Source: Candidatus Syntrophopropionicum ammoniitolerans (GTDB lineage: Bacteria > Bacillota > Desulfotomaculia > Desulfotomaculales > Pelotomaculaceae). Taken from it: DNA of 64,000 nt. Position 1 is the stretch's first letter; the number at the start of each line of letters is the position of its first letter. The stretch is from NCBI GenBank assembly GCA_013201395.1, contig JABMJD010000001.1, positions 124,001 to 188,000 on the forward strand. Reading direction: 5' to 3'. Both the position numbers and the translations under genes were made by a program. The notes below the pieces were generated by a model. That model was given only the letters and a program-made list of their open reading frames with translations. It did not search any database and was not told where the DNA came from. Positions 45,474 through 54,982 of the stretch are shown here, piece by piece.

Positions 45474-46640
45474 ATGATTAAGGCAAAACGTATGGATGAG
45501 CTGTCCCCAGGGGTTTTTAATGATATGAATGAGAAAAAGAAGAGATTTGAGGCCAGAGGTACCAAGGCGATTAATCTCAGTGTGGGCAGCCCGGATCTTC
45601 CCCCTGCCCCGCATATAATAAGGGCTCTGCAAAAATCCGCCGGCAATCCCCTTAATTACACCTATTCATTGGGTGGTTTGCCCCAACTATATGCAGCAGT
45701 AGCCGGCTGGTATAAGAAACGTTTTAATGTTGATCTCAATCCGGAAAATGAAATACTGGCCCTTATGGGTTCACAGGATGGGTTAGCCCATTTAGCCATG
45801 TCCTACATTGATCCGGGTGATGTAGCCTTGGTTCCGGATCCCGGCTATCCTATTTATGGTTTCAGTATACTAATGGCTCAAGGTGAGGTTTATCCTCTGC
45901 CGCTACTGGCTGAGAATAATTTTTTGCCTGACCTATCCAAAATCCCGGCACATATTGCTAAAAAATCAAAAATAATCTGGCTCAACTACCCAAACAATCC
46001 CACCGCTGCCGTGGCAAACCTGAGTTTTTTTAAACAGGTAGTAGAGTTCGCTCGCCGGTATGATATTTTGGTTTGTCATGATGTGGCCTATGCTGAGTTG
46101 GCCTATGACAATTTCAAGCCGGTGAGTTTTCTGGAGGTAGAGGGAGCCAAAGAGGTAGGTGTGGAATTTTATTCCCTGTCCAAAACTTATAACATGGCTG
46201 GTTGTAGGCTTGGTTTTATTGTTGGCAATAGGCATGTTGTTGCTAATCTGGCCCTAATCAAATCAAATATAGATTATGGTGTGTTTTTGGCTGTTCAAGA
46301 AGCAGGCATTGCTGCTCTCACCGGCCCCCAGGATTGTGTGGCCAACACAGCCAGGGTTTACCAGCGGCGTCGGGATGTACTGGTGGGAGGTTTGGCTGAG
46401 ATTGGTTGGCATATTCCTAAGCCCAGTGCTTCCATGTTTGTCTGGGCACCTCTTCCGCCGGGATATACCTCTTCATATAACCTTGTTTCTGATTTATTGG
46501 AAAAGGCAGGGGTTGTTGTCGTTCCCGGTAATGCTTTTGGCAGACAAGGAGAGGGCTATGTGCGGATAGCCCTGGTTAGAAATGAAGAAGCCCTGGCAGA
46601 AGCTGTGCAACGGATTAGTAAGAACATAACTTTTAAATAG
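45474..46640 (+). CDS. Class I/II aminotransferase, likely LL-diaminopimelate aminotransferase (DapL-type)
   Basis: 388 residues of PLP fold type I: NYPNNPTAAV before the PLP Tyr/Asp segment, the Schiff-base Lys in SLSKTYNMAGCRLGF (about residue 236), and RIALVRN with the substrate-binding Arg near the C-terminus. The GSPDLPPAPHII and SYIDPGDVALVPDPGYPIY stretches resemble DapL2-type enzymes; aspartate or alanine aminotransferase is the alternative. With asd, dapA and dapB in the window, the DapL shortcut to DAP fits. ATG 45474 after CAGGAGGT. Followed by a terminator. Confidence 0.82.
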   Translation: MIKAKRMDELSPGVFNDMNEKKKRFEARGTKAINLSVGSPDLPPAPHIIRALQKSAGNPLNYTYSLGGLPQLYAAVAGWYKKRFNVDLNPENEILALMGSQDGLAHLAMSYIDPGDVALVPDPGYPIYGFSILMAQGEVYPLPLLAENNFLPDLSKIPAHIAKKSKIIWLNYPNNPTAAVANLSFFKQVVEFARRYDILVCHDVAYAELAYDNFKPVSFLEVEGAKEVGVEFYSLSKTYNMAGCRLGFIVGNRHVVANLALIKSNIDYGVFLAVQEAGIAALTGPQDCVANTARVYQRRRDVLVGGLAEIGWHIPKPSASMFVWAPLPPGYTSSYNLVSDLLEKAGVVVVPGNAFGRQGEGYVRIALVRNEEALAEAVQRISKNITFK

Positions 46641-46661
46641 AGGAATTGTGATGCAATTAAT

Positions 46662-46693
46662 CAGGTAGTTAGGCCTAATTACTGTGTTTTTTT
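46662..46693 (+). terminator. Terminator after the aminotransferase
   Basis: GTAGTTAGG (46665-46673) / CCTAATTAC (46674-46682), then TGTG and seven T; a tight palindrome with effectively a four-base loop. Confidence 0.75.
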
Positions 46694-46787
46694 AGGACAG
46701 TGATGAAAAGTTTGTATCCCATTTAGGGTCTGCCGGTAACCGTCTATTTGCATATTATCCGGCATATACTATGATGGGTGATAAGGA

Positions 46788-47063
46788 ATGTATGAAGGGA
46801 CCGACCTGCCATACCTGAAAGCAAGAGTGCAAGAACTGGAAGAAAAGGTGGAGCAGCTCAGGTTAAGCCGCCGGGTATTGATGAACCTGATTGAAAAAAT
46901 TGAAAAAGAAAAAGAAATTTTTTTAGGCAGGCTGGAAAAGGAAAATCGCAAGCTGCATCAAAACAACTACCGCTACGCCAAATGGCTGCTTCTCAAAAAC
47001 AGGCAGATAGTTGAGTTGGAGTTAAAACTGAGTGATATAAACACCCGCAATTCATCAAAATAA
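46788..47063 (+). CDS. Small coiled-coil protein, 91 aa
   Basis: Not recognised. Almost entirely a charged coiled coil (LKARVQELEEKVEQLRLSR, then EKIEKEKEIFLGRLEKENRK), ending in IVELELKLSDINTRNSSK. ATG 46788 follows AAGGA. No membrane segment. Such small coiled-coil proteins resemble cell-division or DNA-associated helpers such as YabA or ZapB, but there is no specific match. The tandem DnaA boxes begin five bases after its stop. Confidence 0.65.
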   Translation: MYEGTDLPYLKARVQELEEKVEQLRLSRRVLMNLIEKIEKEKEIFLGRLEKENRKLHQNNYRYAKWLLLKNRQIVELELKLSDINTRNSSK

Positions 47064-47067
47064 TTAC

Positions 47068-47088
47068 TTATCCACATTTTTATCCACA
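47068..47088 (+). promoter_or_regulatory. Two tandem perfect DnaA boxes
   Basis: TTATCCACA at 47068-47076 and again at 47080-47088, head to tail, 12 bases apart, followed by ~75 bases that are about 85% A+T. A third near match (GTATCCACA, 47216-47224) is part of the riboswitch stem. No dnaA, dnaN or other origin genes are near, so this is more likely a DnaA-titrating or regulatory site than the main origin. Confidence 0.6.
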
Positions 47089-47194
47089 TTAAATTATGAA
47101 CTGTTGATTAATTATAATTTTACAAATATTTATTAACTTCGACAAAGGTTAATAAATTGGTGTTTTTTTAATCCGGAAGGTTTTTTTAGCAGTG

Positions 47195-47203
47195 TGCTAG
47201 AAT
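47195..47203 (+). promoter_or_regulatory. Extended -10 promoter of the cobalamin operon
   Basis: TGC-TAGAAT; the predicted start is about 47210, at the first bases of the riboswitch. No good -35 is visible. Confidence 0.45.
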
Positions 47204-47215
47204 GATTAAAATACA

Positions 47216-47344
47216 GTATCCACAGGTGCCTATGTGTTTGGCCAACAGGGGAATCAGGTAAAAGCCTGAGCGGTCCCGCCACTGTAACCGGGGTGCAGCT
47301 AGTCCTGCATATGACCGGAAGCCAGGATACCTGTCTGTGGATTT
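47216..47344 (+). ncRNA. Cobalamin riboswitch
   Basis: P1 is closed by ATCCACAG (47218-47225) and CTGTGGAT (47335-47342). The core consensus is intact: GGTGCC, AACAGGGGAATC, AGCCTGAGCGGTCCCGCCACTGTAA (about 47262-47287) and the B12 box GCCAGGATACCTG (47321-47333). Binds adenosylcobalamin and should repress the following six cob genes by transcription attenuation. Confidence 0.97.
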
Positions 47345-47395
47345 CAGCCGGTAAGCCTTCGTGGTAAAAGGAACGGCGGGTAATGTGGCCCGATT

Positions 47396-47428
47396 TTTTA
47401 CCCCCGGTGGACCGGGGTAATTTTTTTG
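47396..47428 (+). terminator. Riboswitch-linked terminator before cobU
   Basis: TTACCCC (47399-47405) / GGGGTAA (47414-47420) with inner CGG/CCG, then seven T. The cobU start is 15 bases further on, so the T run almost touches the coding region. Confidence 0.88.
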
Positions 47429-47444
47429 TATGGGTTGGTGCAGC

Positions 47445-48005
47445 ATGAAAGGAAAATTAAGTTTGGTACTGGGCGGTTCACGCAGCGGCAAAAGTCAATT
47501 TGCTGAGGAAATAGCAACACGCTCAGACAAAAGGGTAACCTATATTGCCACTGCCGCTATTTTTGATGAGGAGATGGCAGCCAGGGTGAAGCTGCATCGA
47601 GAACGGCGTGCTAAAGATTGGCTGACTATTGAAGAAGAAAGAAATGTCCTGGAAGTGTTAAACCAGGGTGGTGAAGGAGACATTTTTCTTCTGGATTGCG
47701 CCACAGTATGGTTATCAAACCTGCTGTTTTACCAACAGAGCCTGGCGCCTAATACCCCGGCGCAGGCTATAGAAAAACAGTTAATGGCTATGGTTACCGA
47801 TTTAACAGAAACAACAAAAAGCGGCCTGGACCTTATCGTGGTTTCCAATGAGATTGGTCTTGGTGTGGTGCCGGAACACTATTTGGGCAGGTTGTTCAGG
47901 GATCTGGCCGGTAAGGCCAACCAACTCCTGGCTACAAGAGCGGACAGTGTTTATCTGGTAGTAGCGGGTATCCCCATGGAAATAAAAGGGGGATTCCCAA
48001 AATAG
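47445..48005 (+). CDS. cobU: Adenosylcobinamide kinase / adenosylcobinamide-phosphate guanylyltransferase
   Basis: Activates cobinamide with ATP, then GTP. P-loop GGSRSGKSQ is at residues 9-17, the guanylyl-accepting His segment LHRERR near 49, and VVSNEIGLGVVPE near 134. ATG 47445 gives 186 residues; ATG 47430 is also in frame but next to the terminator. The ribosome site is weak (GGTTGGTG). First gene of the riboswitch-controlled cobUPBSDC cluster. Confidence 0.94.
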   Translation: MKGKLSLVLGGSRSGKSQFAEEIATRSDKRVTYIATAAIFDEEMAARVKLHRERRAKDWLTIEEERNVLEVLNQGGEGDIFLLDCATVWLSNLLFYQQSLAPNTPAQAIEKQLMAMVTDLTETTKSGLDLIVVSNEIGLGVVPEHYLGRLFRDLAGKANQLLATRADSVYLVVAGIPMEIKGGFPK

Positions 48006-48015
48006 CTTTAATGGG

Positions 48016-48843
48016 GTGACAAACATTAAGAACAAGACCATTATGATTCAGGGTACCGCCTCTAATGTGGGTAAAAGCATACTGGCCGCAGCACTATGTC
48101 GTATTTTTGTGCGTGATGGATATCGGGCAGCGCCATTTAAATCACAGAATATGGCCTCAAACTCCTTTGTGACAGCGGGCGGTGGCGAAATGGCACAGGC
48201 ACAGGCGACACAGGCCCGGGCTGCCGGTGTAAAACCGACTGTTGATATGAATCCGATATTATTAAAACCAATCAGCAATGCCTCTTCCCAGGTAGTGGTT
48301 CTTGGTAAACCGGTGGGTAGTTTTTCTGCCCAACAGTATCATCTTGAATATACCATCCAGGCCTTACCTGTTATTAGAGAGGCTTTAACCCGTTTGCGTT
48401 CTGCCTACGACATTATAGTAATTGAAGGCGCCGGCAGCCCGGCTGAAATAAACCTACAAGAACACGAAATTGTAAACATGCGCATCGCCAGGATGGCCGA
48501 CGCCCCTGTCCTGCTCGTTGCCGATATAGATCGCGGCGGGGCACTGGCATCTGTGGTCGGTACCATGGAGTTGCTGGCAGAGGAGGATCGGGCCCGTCTA
48601 GCCGGTTTTGTTATTAATAAATTTAGAGGTGATCTGACACTGTTTCAACCCGCTGTAGATTTTCTGGAGCAAAAAACCAGGCGGGCAGTTTTTGGTGTGG
48701 TGCCCTATTTAGATTTTATACCGGCTTCACTTAACAAGGCCCCGGCGCCCTTCATGCCCCTCGACGAAGATTTGGACAAGCTGGCTGAGCTGGTAAGAGA
48801 CAGTATGGATATAGAAAAGATCTATGCAGTTATGGGCTTATGA
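48016..48843 (+). CDS. Cobyric acid synthase-like protein lacking the glutaminase domain
   Basis: 275 residues, roughly half of CbiP/CobQ (~490-510). The N-terminal ATP-dependent synthetase half is intact: QGTASNVGKS P-loop near residue 12, KSQNMASNSFVT, DMNPILLKP, EGAGSPAEINL, DIDRGGALASV and NKFRGD. The reading frame stops after a CbiA-like linker (LDKLAELVRDSMD); the class I glutamine amidotransferase half with its Cys is absent, and cbiB begins 28 bases later, so no remnant remains. Start at GTG 48016, or a non-standard ATT 48025 better placed for GGGGTG. Confidence 0.85.
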   Translation: MTNIKNKTIMIQGTASNVGKSILAAALCRIFVRDGYRAAPFKSQNMASNSFVTAGGGEMAQAQATQARAAGVKPTVDMNPILLKPISNASSQVVVLGKPVGSFSAQQYHLEYTIQALPVIREALTRLRSAYDIIVIEGAGSPAEINLQEHEIVNMRIARMADAPVLLVADIDRGGALASVVGTMELLAEEDRARLAGFVINKFRGDLTLFQPAVDFLEQKTRRAVFGVVPYLDFIPASLNKAPAPFMPLDEDLDKLAELVRDSMDIEKIYAVMGL

Positions 48844-48870
48844 AAATCTTTACGAAACAGGTAAACGGTT

Positions 48871-49827
48871 ATGGGATATATGCACTTATATGTAGCAATA
48901 GCATTTTTTTTAGACCTGCTGGTAGGGGATCCCCGCTGGGTTCCCCATCCTGTGGTGCTCATGGGAAAAGCCATCGGGATATTGGAACGATTTTGTCGCG
49001 GGATTTTTCATCATCCCCTGATGCTAAAATTTATGGGCTTTCTCACTGTGTTGATTACAGTTGGTGGTAGTTGGTTACTGACCCACCTGCTGATAAACTG
49101 GCTGTTTGGTATCAATTACTGGGCCGGTGTGGCTCTGTCGGTTTGGCTTATTTCTACTACCATAGCAGCCCGGGGTCTGGCCAGAGCAGCCGGGGAAATT
49201 TACCTTTTACTGCAAAGAGGTGATTTGTCGGCAGTTCGCTACCAGGTGGGGATGATTGTGGGCCGGGACACAGATCGAATGGAACCTGAGTCGGCAGTAA
49301 GGGCTACTGTAGAAACTGTGGCTGAAAACATTGTAGATGCAGTTGTGGCCCCGCTGTTTTATGCATTTCTTGGTGGTGCACCCCTGGCCATAGCCTACCG
49401 TGCCGTCAATACCCTTGATTCCATGCTGGGTTATAAGAATGAGCGCTATATAAACTTTGGCCTGGCAGCAGCGCGCCTTGACGATGTCGCCAGCTATATA
49501 CCGGCCCGTTTGACAGGGTTATTTTTACTTATCGCTGCCTGGATAGCAAGGATGAATGTCAAGGGGGCATTACAGGCCATCCTGAGAGATGCCTCAAGTC
49601 ATCCCAGCCCCAACAGCGGTATTCCCGAAGCAGCTGTTGCCGGCGCATTGGGGGTGCAGTTAGGCGGGATTAACTACTATCACGGTTGTCCTTCGTTTAG
49701 AGCTTACATGGGAAAAGCCTTAATGCCCCTGGCACCGAGGCATATTAAACTCACGGTGCGGTTGCTATACCTCTCCTCATGTCTGGCTGTTTTGACTGGT
49801 GTAATGATTTTCTATTTTTTTAGCTAG
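48871..49827 (+). CDS. cbiB: Adenosylcobinamide-phosphate synthase CbiB
   Basis: Attaches aminopropanol (phosphate) to adenosylcobyric acid. Membrane protein of 318 residues with four or five hydrophobic helices; family motifs FLDLLVGDPRWVPHPVVLMG (residues 12-31), VGRDTDRM and NTLDSMLGYKNERY, and the HPSPNSGIPEAA loop. ATG 48871. Precursor supplied by the CobD homologue two genes downstream. Confidence 0.95.
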   Translation: MGYMHLYVAIAFFLDLLVGDPRWVPHPVVLMGKAIGILERFCRGIFHHPLMLKFMGFLTVLITVGGSWLLTHLLINWLFGINYWAGVALSVWLISTTIAARGLARAAGEIYLLLQRGDLSAVRYQVGMIVGRDTDRMEPESAVRATVETVAENIVDAVVAPLFYAFLGGAPLAIAYRAVNTLDSMLGYKNERYINFGLAAARLDDVASYIPARLTGLFLLIAAWIARMNVKGALQAILRDASSHPSPNSGIPEAAVAGALGVQLGGINYYHGCPSFRAYMGKALMPLAPRHIKLTVRLLYLSSCLAVLTGVMIFYFFS

Positions 49828-49896
49828 TGCCTGGAGGTACTATGAACCCGGTTGCTGCCTAACGGTCGCATTCATGGAAAGGAATGAATATAATTA

Positions 49897-50643
49897 TTGA
49901 AAAGTATCCTATTTGCTCTGCAGCATCTAACCAGGCTACCCCTGCCGCGAATCCCATTCGATAAGGTTTCCTGTGGCCGGGGTACGGCATTTTTTCCACT
50001 GGCAGGCCTTTTAATCGGCGCTATCATGGCAGCGGTCATTTGGGCGGTAGAGGGGTGGTATTTGCCTTCTCAATTACAAGCTGCCCTGCTAATTGTGCTC
50101 ATGGTTGTTTTAACAGGGGGCATCCACCTGGACGGCTTTATGGATACCATCGATGGTTTATTTAGCGGCCGGGAACGAGAAAAATGTTTGGAAATTATGC
50201 GGGACAGCCGGGTAGGCGCTTTTGGTGTAATTGGGGCCATCTGTTTGCTGTTGTTTAAATTCTCCTTGCTGGCTAATATCCCTACCCTTTTGCTAATCAA
50301 GCTATTGGTTGTGGTGCCGACTATAAGCCGCTGGAATATGACTATGTCCATATTTGTTTTTCCTTATGCCAGAAGGGAAGGGTTAGGTACCGTCTACAAA
50401 AAATACTGTGGTTTAAGAGAGTTGCTTCTGGCAACTATACTAACGGCTGCTGTTTGCGGGTTAGTGCTGGGTGTTGATGGGGCTATTTTAATGCTCAGCG
50501 GCGGTTTGATAGCCTACCTGGTGGGGCAAAAGGTGAACAGGGTACTGGATGGGCTTACTGGTGACATATACGGTTTTATCAACGAACTAAGCGAAGTTCT
50601 GCTTTTGTTGATTGCCTATCCGTTGTTAAAGATATTAGGCTGA
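49897..50643 (+). CDS. cobS: Adenosylcobinamide-GDP ribazoletransferase
   Basis: Joins the GDP-activated corrinoid to alpha-ribazole, the last assembly step, in the membrane. 248 residues with about six membrane helices; the family motif GGIHLDGFMDTIDGLFSGRE lies near 70-89 with the catalytic Asp residues. TTG 49897 is the only sensible start; its ribosome site AAAGGAA is 14 bases away. CobT, which makes the ribazole phosphate, is not in the window. Confidence 0.94.
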   Translation: MKSILFALQHLTRLPLPRIPFDKVSCGRGTAFFPLAGLLIGAIMAAVIWAVEGWYLPSQLQAALLIVLMVVLTGGIHLDGFMDTIDGLFSGREREKCLEIMRDSRVGAFGVIGAICLLLFKFSLLANIPTLLLIKLLVVVPTISRWNMTMSIFVFPYARREGLGTVYKKYCGLRELLLATILTAAVCGLVLGVDGAILMLSGGLIAYLVGQKVNRVLDGLTGDIYGFINELSEVLLLLIAYPLLKILG

Positions 50644-50661
50644 GGGAAGGAGGCTTTACCA

Positions 50662-51765
50662 TTGCAGCAGCTTGTACATATTCACGGTGGCAATATTACC
50701 CTGGCGGCAAAAAAATATGGGTTGCCCCAGGAAAAAATTATCGATTTTAGTGCGAATATCAATCCATTGGGGCCCTCGGAGAAAATTTTTCAGGCCATAA
50801 CAAGTAATCTAACGGCAGCTATCGTCAATTATCCTGATCCCGATTGCACAGAACTAAGGAACCTACTGTCCGGCTATCTGAGTGTAGATCGGGATCTGCT
50901 CCTAATGGGAAACGGTGCAGCCGAACTAATATACCTCCTGGTACGTATTATAGGAAGTAAAGGGGTCCGGGCGCTAATCCCCGTCCCTACATTCTGTGAG
51001 TATGGGCTGGCGGTACTCAGTCAAGGCGGGGAAGTAATTACCGTTAAAATGATCGAGGAAGAGGGGTTCGGTTTCCCACTTGATCGATTAATTAGCCTTA
51101 TACCTCAGGTCAACCTGCTGTTTATATGCAATCCCAATAACCCCACCGGACGGCTGGTGGAAAAGGCAGCCATAGAACAAATACTGGAGACATCAGCAAG
51201 ATATGGTGTGCTGGTGGTAATAGATGAGGCTTTTATGGATTTTGTCTCACAGCGGGCTCGTTATTCCCTAATTAAGGCTGTAGGGAACAACCCTAACCTG
51301 GCTGTTTTGTATTCTTTAACGAAATTTTTTGGCATACCGGGGCTGCGTCTGGGCGCAATTGCAGCCCCGGGAGACATTATTAGACGAATGAACACCGCCA
51401 AAGATCCATGGAATGTTAACAGCCTGGCCCAGGTGGCCGGTATAGCCGGTCTCAAGGATCAAGAACACATGGAGCAGACCAATGAACTGGTCAATAGGGA
51501 AAAGGCCTATCTCTTTGCAGAGTTGCAGAATATCCCCGGCCTAAACCCGCTGCCGGGGGCAGCAAATTTTATTCTGTTGAATGTGAGCGATAGTGGCCTG
51601 AAATCAAGTAAGTTAACAGAACTACTGGGCAGGCGTGGCATCCTGGTTAGAGATTGCCACGGGTTCAGCGGGCTTGCCGGCCGCTATATTAGGCTGGCAG
51701 TGAAAAATAGGCCCCAGAACGAGGCTCTGTTAAAGGCTATAAAAGATGTATTGAAAGGAAAATAG
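50662..51765 (+). CDS. cobD: Threonine-phosphate decarboxylase CobD
   Basis: PLP enzyme making (R)-1-amino-2-propanol phosphate for CbiB. 367 residues; opening VHIHGGNITLAAKKYG and DFSANINPLGPS are characteristic of CobD versus HisC. NPNNPTG, the IDEAFMDF segment and the PLP Lys in SLTKFFGIPGLRLG follow. TTG 50662 behind GGGAAGGAGG. Confidence 0.94.
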   Translation: MQQLVHIHGGNITLAAKKYGLPQEKIIDFSANINPLGPSEKIFQAITSNLTAAIVNYPDPDCTELRNLLSGYLSVDRDLLLMGNGAAELIYLLVRIIGSKGVRALIPVPTFCEYGLAVLSQGGEVITVKMIEEEGFGFPLDRLISLIPQVNLLFICNPNNPTGRLVEKAAIEQILETSARYGVLVVIDEAFMDFVSQRARYSLIKAVGNNPNLAVLYSLTKFFGIPGLRLGAIAAPGDIIRRMNTAKDPWNVNSLAQVAGIAGLKDQEHMEQTNELVNREKAYLFAELQNIPGLNPLPGAANFILLNVSDSGLKSSKLTELLGRRGILVRDCHGFSGLAGRYIRLAVKNRPQNEALLKAIKDVLKGK

Positions 51766-51773
51766 ATAATATA

Positions 51774-52400
51774 ATGGGTTGCCGTATATACGTAATTAGA
51801 CATGGGGAAACTGCTTGGAATGTGGTGTCAAAATTACAAGGCCACACCAATGTGCCCCTATCGGATAATGGGCGAAGCCAGGCCAGGTTACTGGGCAAAC
51901 GACTGGCCGGGTTGGAGTTTGAAAACCTCTACAGCAGTGACCTGGTTAGGGCCTATGAAACAGCGCAGATTATTTCACAATACCATCACAACCTGGAAAT
52001 AAAGACATTGCCGGCACTGAGGGAGATCAACTTCGGGCGCTGGGAGGGATTTAGCATCAAGGAGATAGCGGAACTGTATCCGGAAAAAATTAAACAGTGG
52101 TGGAAAACGCCCCTGCAAACCAGGTTGCCCGATGGAGAATCGCTGGGTGACCTGGTGCAAAGAGTAGCAGCAGTGGTTAAAAACATCGTGGAAAGCCATA
52201 CTGGGGGCAACATTCTACTAGTAACCCATGGTGGAGTGATCCGCAGCATTGTAGGTACCGTCCTGGGTATGGATTTAAATGAACACTGGCGTCTATGTTT
52301 GGAAAATGCATCCTTGAATATAATTGACTTTCCCGCCTGGGATAAAGGCATACTAATGCTTTTTAATGATCACTCCCATCTCCAATCACCCTGTGTATAA
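51774..52400 (+). CDS. cobC: Alpha-ribazole phosphatase / histidine phosphatase
   Basis: 208 residues of the phosphoglycerate mutase-like family: the phosphorylated His in IRHGETAWN (residues 8-16), SSDLVRAYETA, and the second catalytic His in VTHGGVIR. Position at the end of the cob cluster supports dephosphorylation of alpha-ribazole phosphate or adenosylcobalamin phosphate; the family alone would not fix the substrate. Confidence 0.85.
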   Translation: MGCRIYVIRHGETAWNVVSKLQGHTNVPLSDNGRSQARLLGKRLAGLEFENLYSSDLVRAYETAQIISQYHHNLEIKTLPALREINFGRWEGFSIKEIAELYPEKIKQWWKTPLQTRLPDGESLGDLVQRVAAVVKNIVESHTGGNILLVTHGGVIRSIVGTVLGMDLNEHWRLCLENASLNIIDFPAWDKGILMLFNDHSHLQSPCV

Positions 52401-52464
52401 AAAATATAGGTATTAAACTGCCTGCAGGTGAAACAATAAATAAAAAAAATGGGGTGCATTGATC

Positions 52465-52698
52465 ATGGAAGAAAATGACTCTTTTAAACAAAGTAGAGTT
52501 CCCTGGAGTGCGGAACCCAGCCTGAAAGAAATGGCCGCAGAGGTGGGGGTTGATGTAGGAGGCCTCATAGAAGGGATCAAAAATGAGCAAACAGATGAAG
52601 AAATTGCTGCTGATCTGGGTGTATCCGAAAGGCTTGTTTGCCATCTAAGGAATCGTTTCTATAGCCATGGGATAGATTCAGTGATGGGTCAAGACTAG
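52465..52698 (+). CDS. Small helix-turn-helix protein, 77 aa
   Basis: Residues ~38-65 (QTDEEIAADLGVSERLVCHLRNRFY) form a clear helix-turn-helix; the N-terminus has a second helical segment (MAAEVGVDVGGLIEGIKN). ATG 52465 is eight bases after GGGGTG; TTG 52459 is too close. Between the cob operon and guaB. Probably a DNA-binding protein of unknown target. Confidence 0.75.
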   Translation: MEENDSFKQSRVPWSAEPSLKEMAAEVGVDVGGLIEGIKNEQTDEEIAADLGVSERLVCHLRNRFYSHGIDSVMGQD

Positions 52699-52730
52699 AA
52701 ATCCATAACCAAAACTAGTTCTAGATTGCT

Positions 52731-52760
52731 TGGACATCCCTGGAGTAACTATGCTATAAT
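52731..52760 (+). promoter_or_regulatory. Promoter of guaB
   Basis: TGGACA (52731-52736), 18-base spacer, TGC-TATAAT with the -10 at 52755-52760. Confidence 0.6.
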
Positions 52761-52795
52761 AAGCAGATACACAAAATTGCTTGTTACTATTATAG

Positions 52796-54280
<1,485 letters not shown>

Positions 54281-54321
54281 CCGGAGCATGATGCCCAACA
54301 AGGGTACAAAATAGTGATCAA

Positions 54322-54351
54322 AAGCCTGCTTGCCGTGTGGCAAGCAGGCCA
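54322..54351. terminator. Bidirectional terminator between guaB and acuA
   Basis: Perfect 11-base arms GCCTGCTTGCC (54324-54334) / GGCAAGCAGGC (54339-54349) flanked by AAAA and ATTT; serves both convergent genes. Confidence 0.9.
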
Positions 54352-54352
54352 T

Positions 54353-54982
54353 TTAATGAAACCTGATCTTTTTTTCGAACAGCATATCTTCAAATAATAA
54401 AACATCCTTTGTACTAACGTTTTTACCAAATCGCACCATCAATACATTAGCCGGATGTTCCGTGATATCCGGATCGTCAGTAGCACGTCGTTTGAGACTG
54501 ACCAGGCCAAACAATCTTTCCAGCATTTTCTGGTATTCAAAAATCTCCAGTCCACTGCCTTCCAGGTCCCAGTGCCAGCAGAATTCCAGGGTGACTACAA
54601 TGAATTCTTCTATTATAGGGTTGCGAAAAGCCTCTTCCAGTAAAGCCTCAGCAATACCCTTCCGGCGCCAGTTGGGGCTGATTTCAATACCACCCAGCTC
54701 TAATATCTTGGGATGCCTGCTCCATCTAAAATACTCATCCGGATAGTGAAAGGTAATATAGCCTATAATTTCATAACCTGAGCGGGCAATGTAGATCATG
54801 CCCTGTGGCATTTTAGAAATAGCAATCAAAGCCCTTTTTTGTTCTTCTGCGGGACGGAAGTTGGTTAAATGCCGATTAAATTTTAGGTTTTCCAGGGATT
54901 TAGGCACTACCGGCCCTTCCAACAGGTAACCACCGGCTAGTTCTATAGAATCTTCACGCCCGTGACATGCAAGCATTATCAT
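54353..54982 (-). CDS. acuA: GNAT acetyltransferase AcuA
   Basis: 209 residues closely following Bacillus AcuA along its length, from LLEGPVVPKSLENLKFNRHL and FRPAEEQKRAL to ATDDPDITEHPANVLMVRFGKNVS; the acetyl-CoA site is IEISPNWRRKGIAEALL. AcuA acetylates and inactivates acetyl-CoA synthetase. ATG 54982 follows a GGTGA-type site. No acsA or acuC is in the window; a CBS/ACT protein resembling AcuB is at 18739. Confidence 0.9.
   Translation of the reverse strand: MIMLACHGREDSIELAGGYLLEGPVVPKSLENLKFNRHLTNFRPAEEQKRALIAISKMPQGMIYIARSGYEIIGYITFHYPDEYFRWSRHPKILELGGIEISPNWRRKGIAEALLEEAFRNPIIEEFIVVTLEFCWHWDLEGSGLEIFEYQKMLERLFGLVSLKRRATDDPDITEHPANVLMVRFGKNVSTKDVLLFEDMLFEKKIRFH

Noticed and set aside
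47064-47200. Chromosomal origin at the DnaA boxes
   Set aside because: Only two boxes, and no dnaA, dnaN, gyr or parAB neighbours; a regulatory or titration site is more reasonable.
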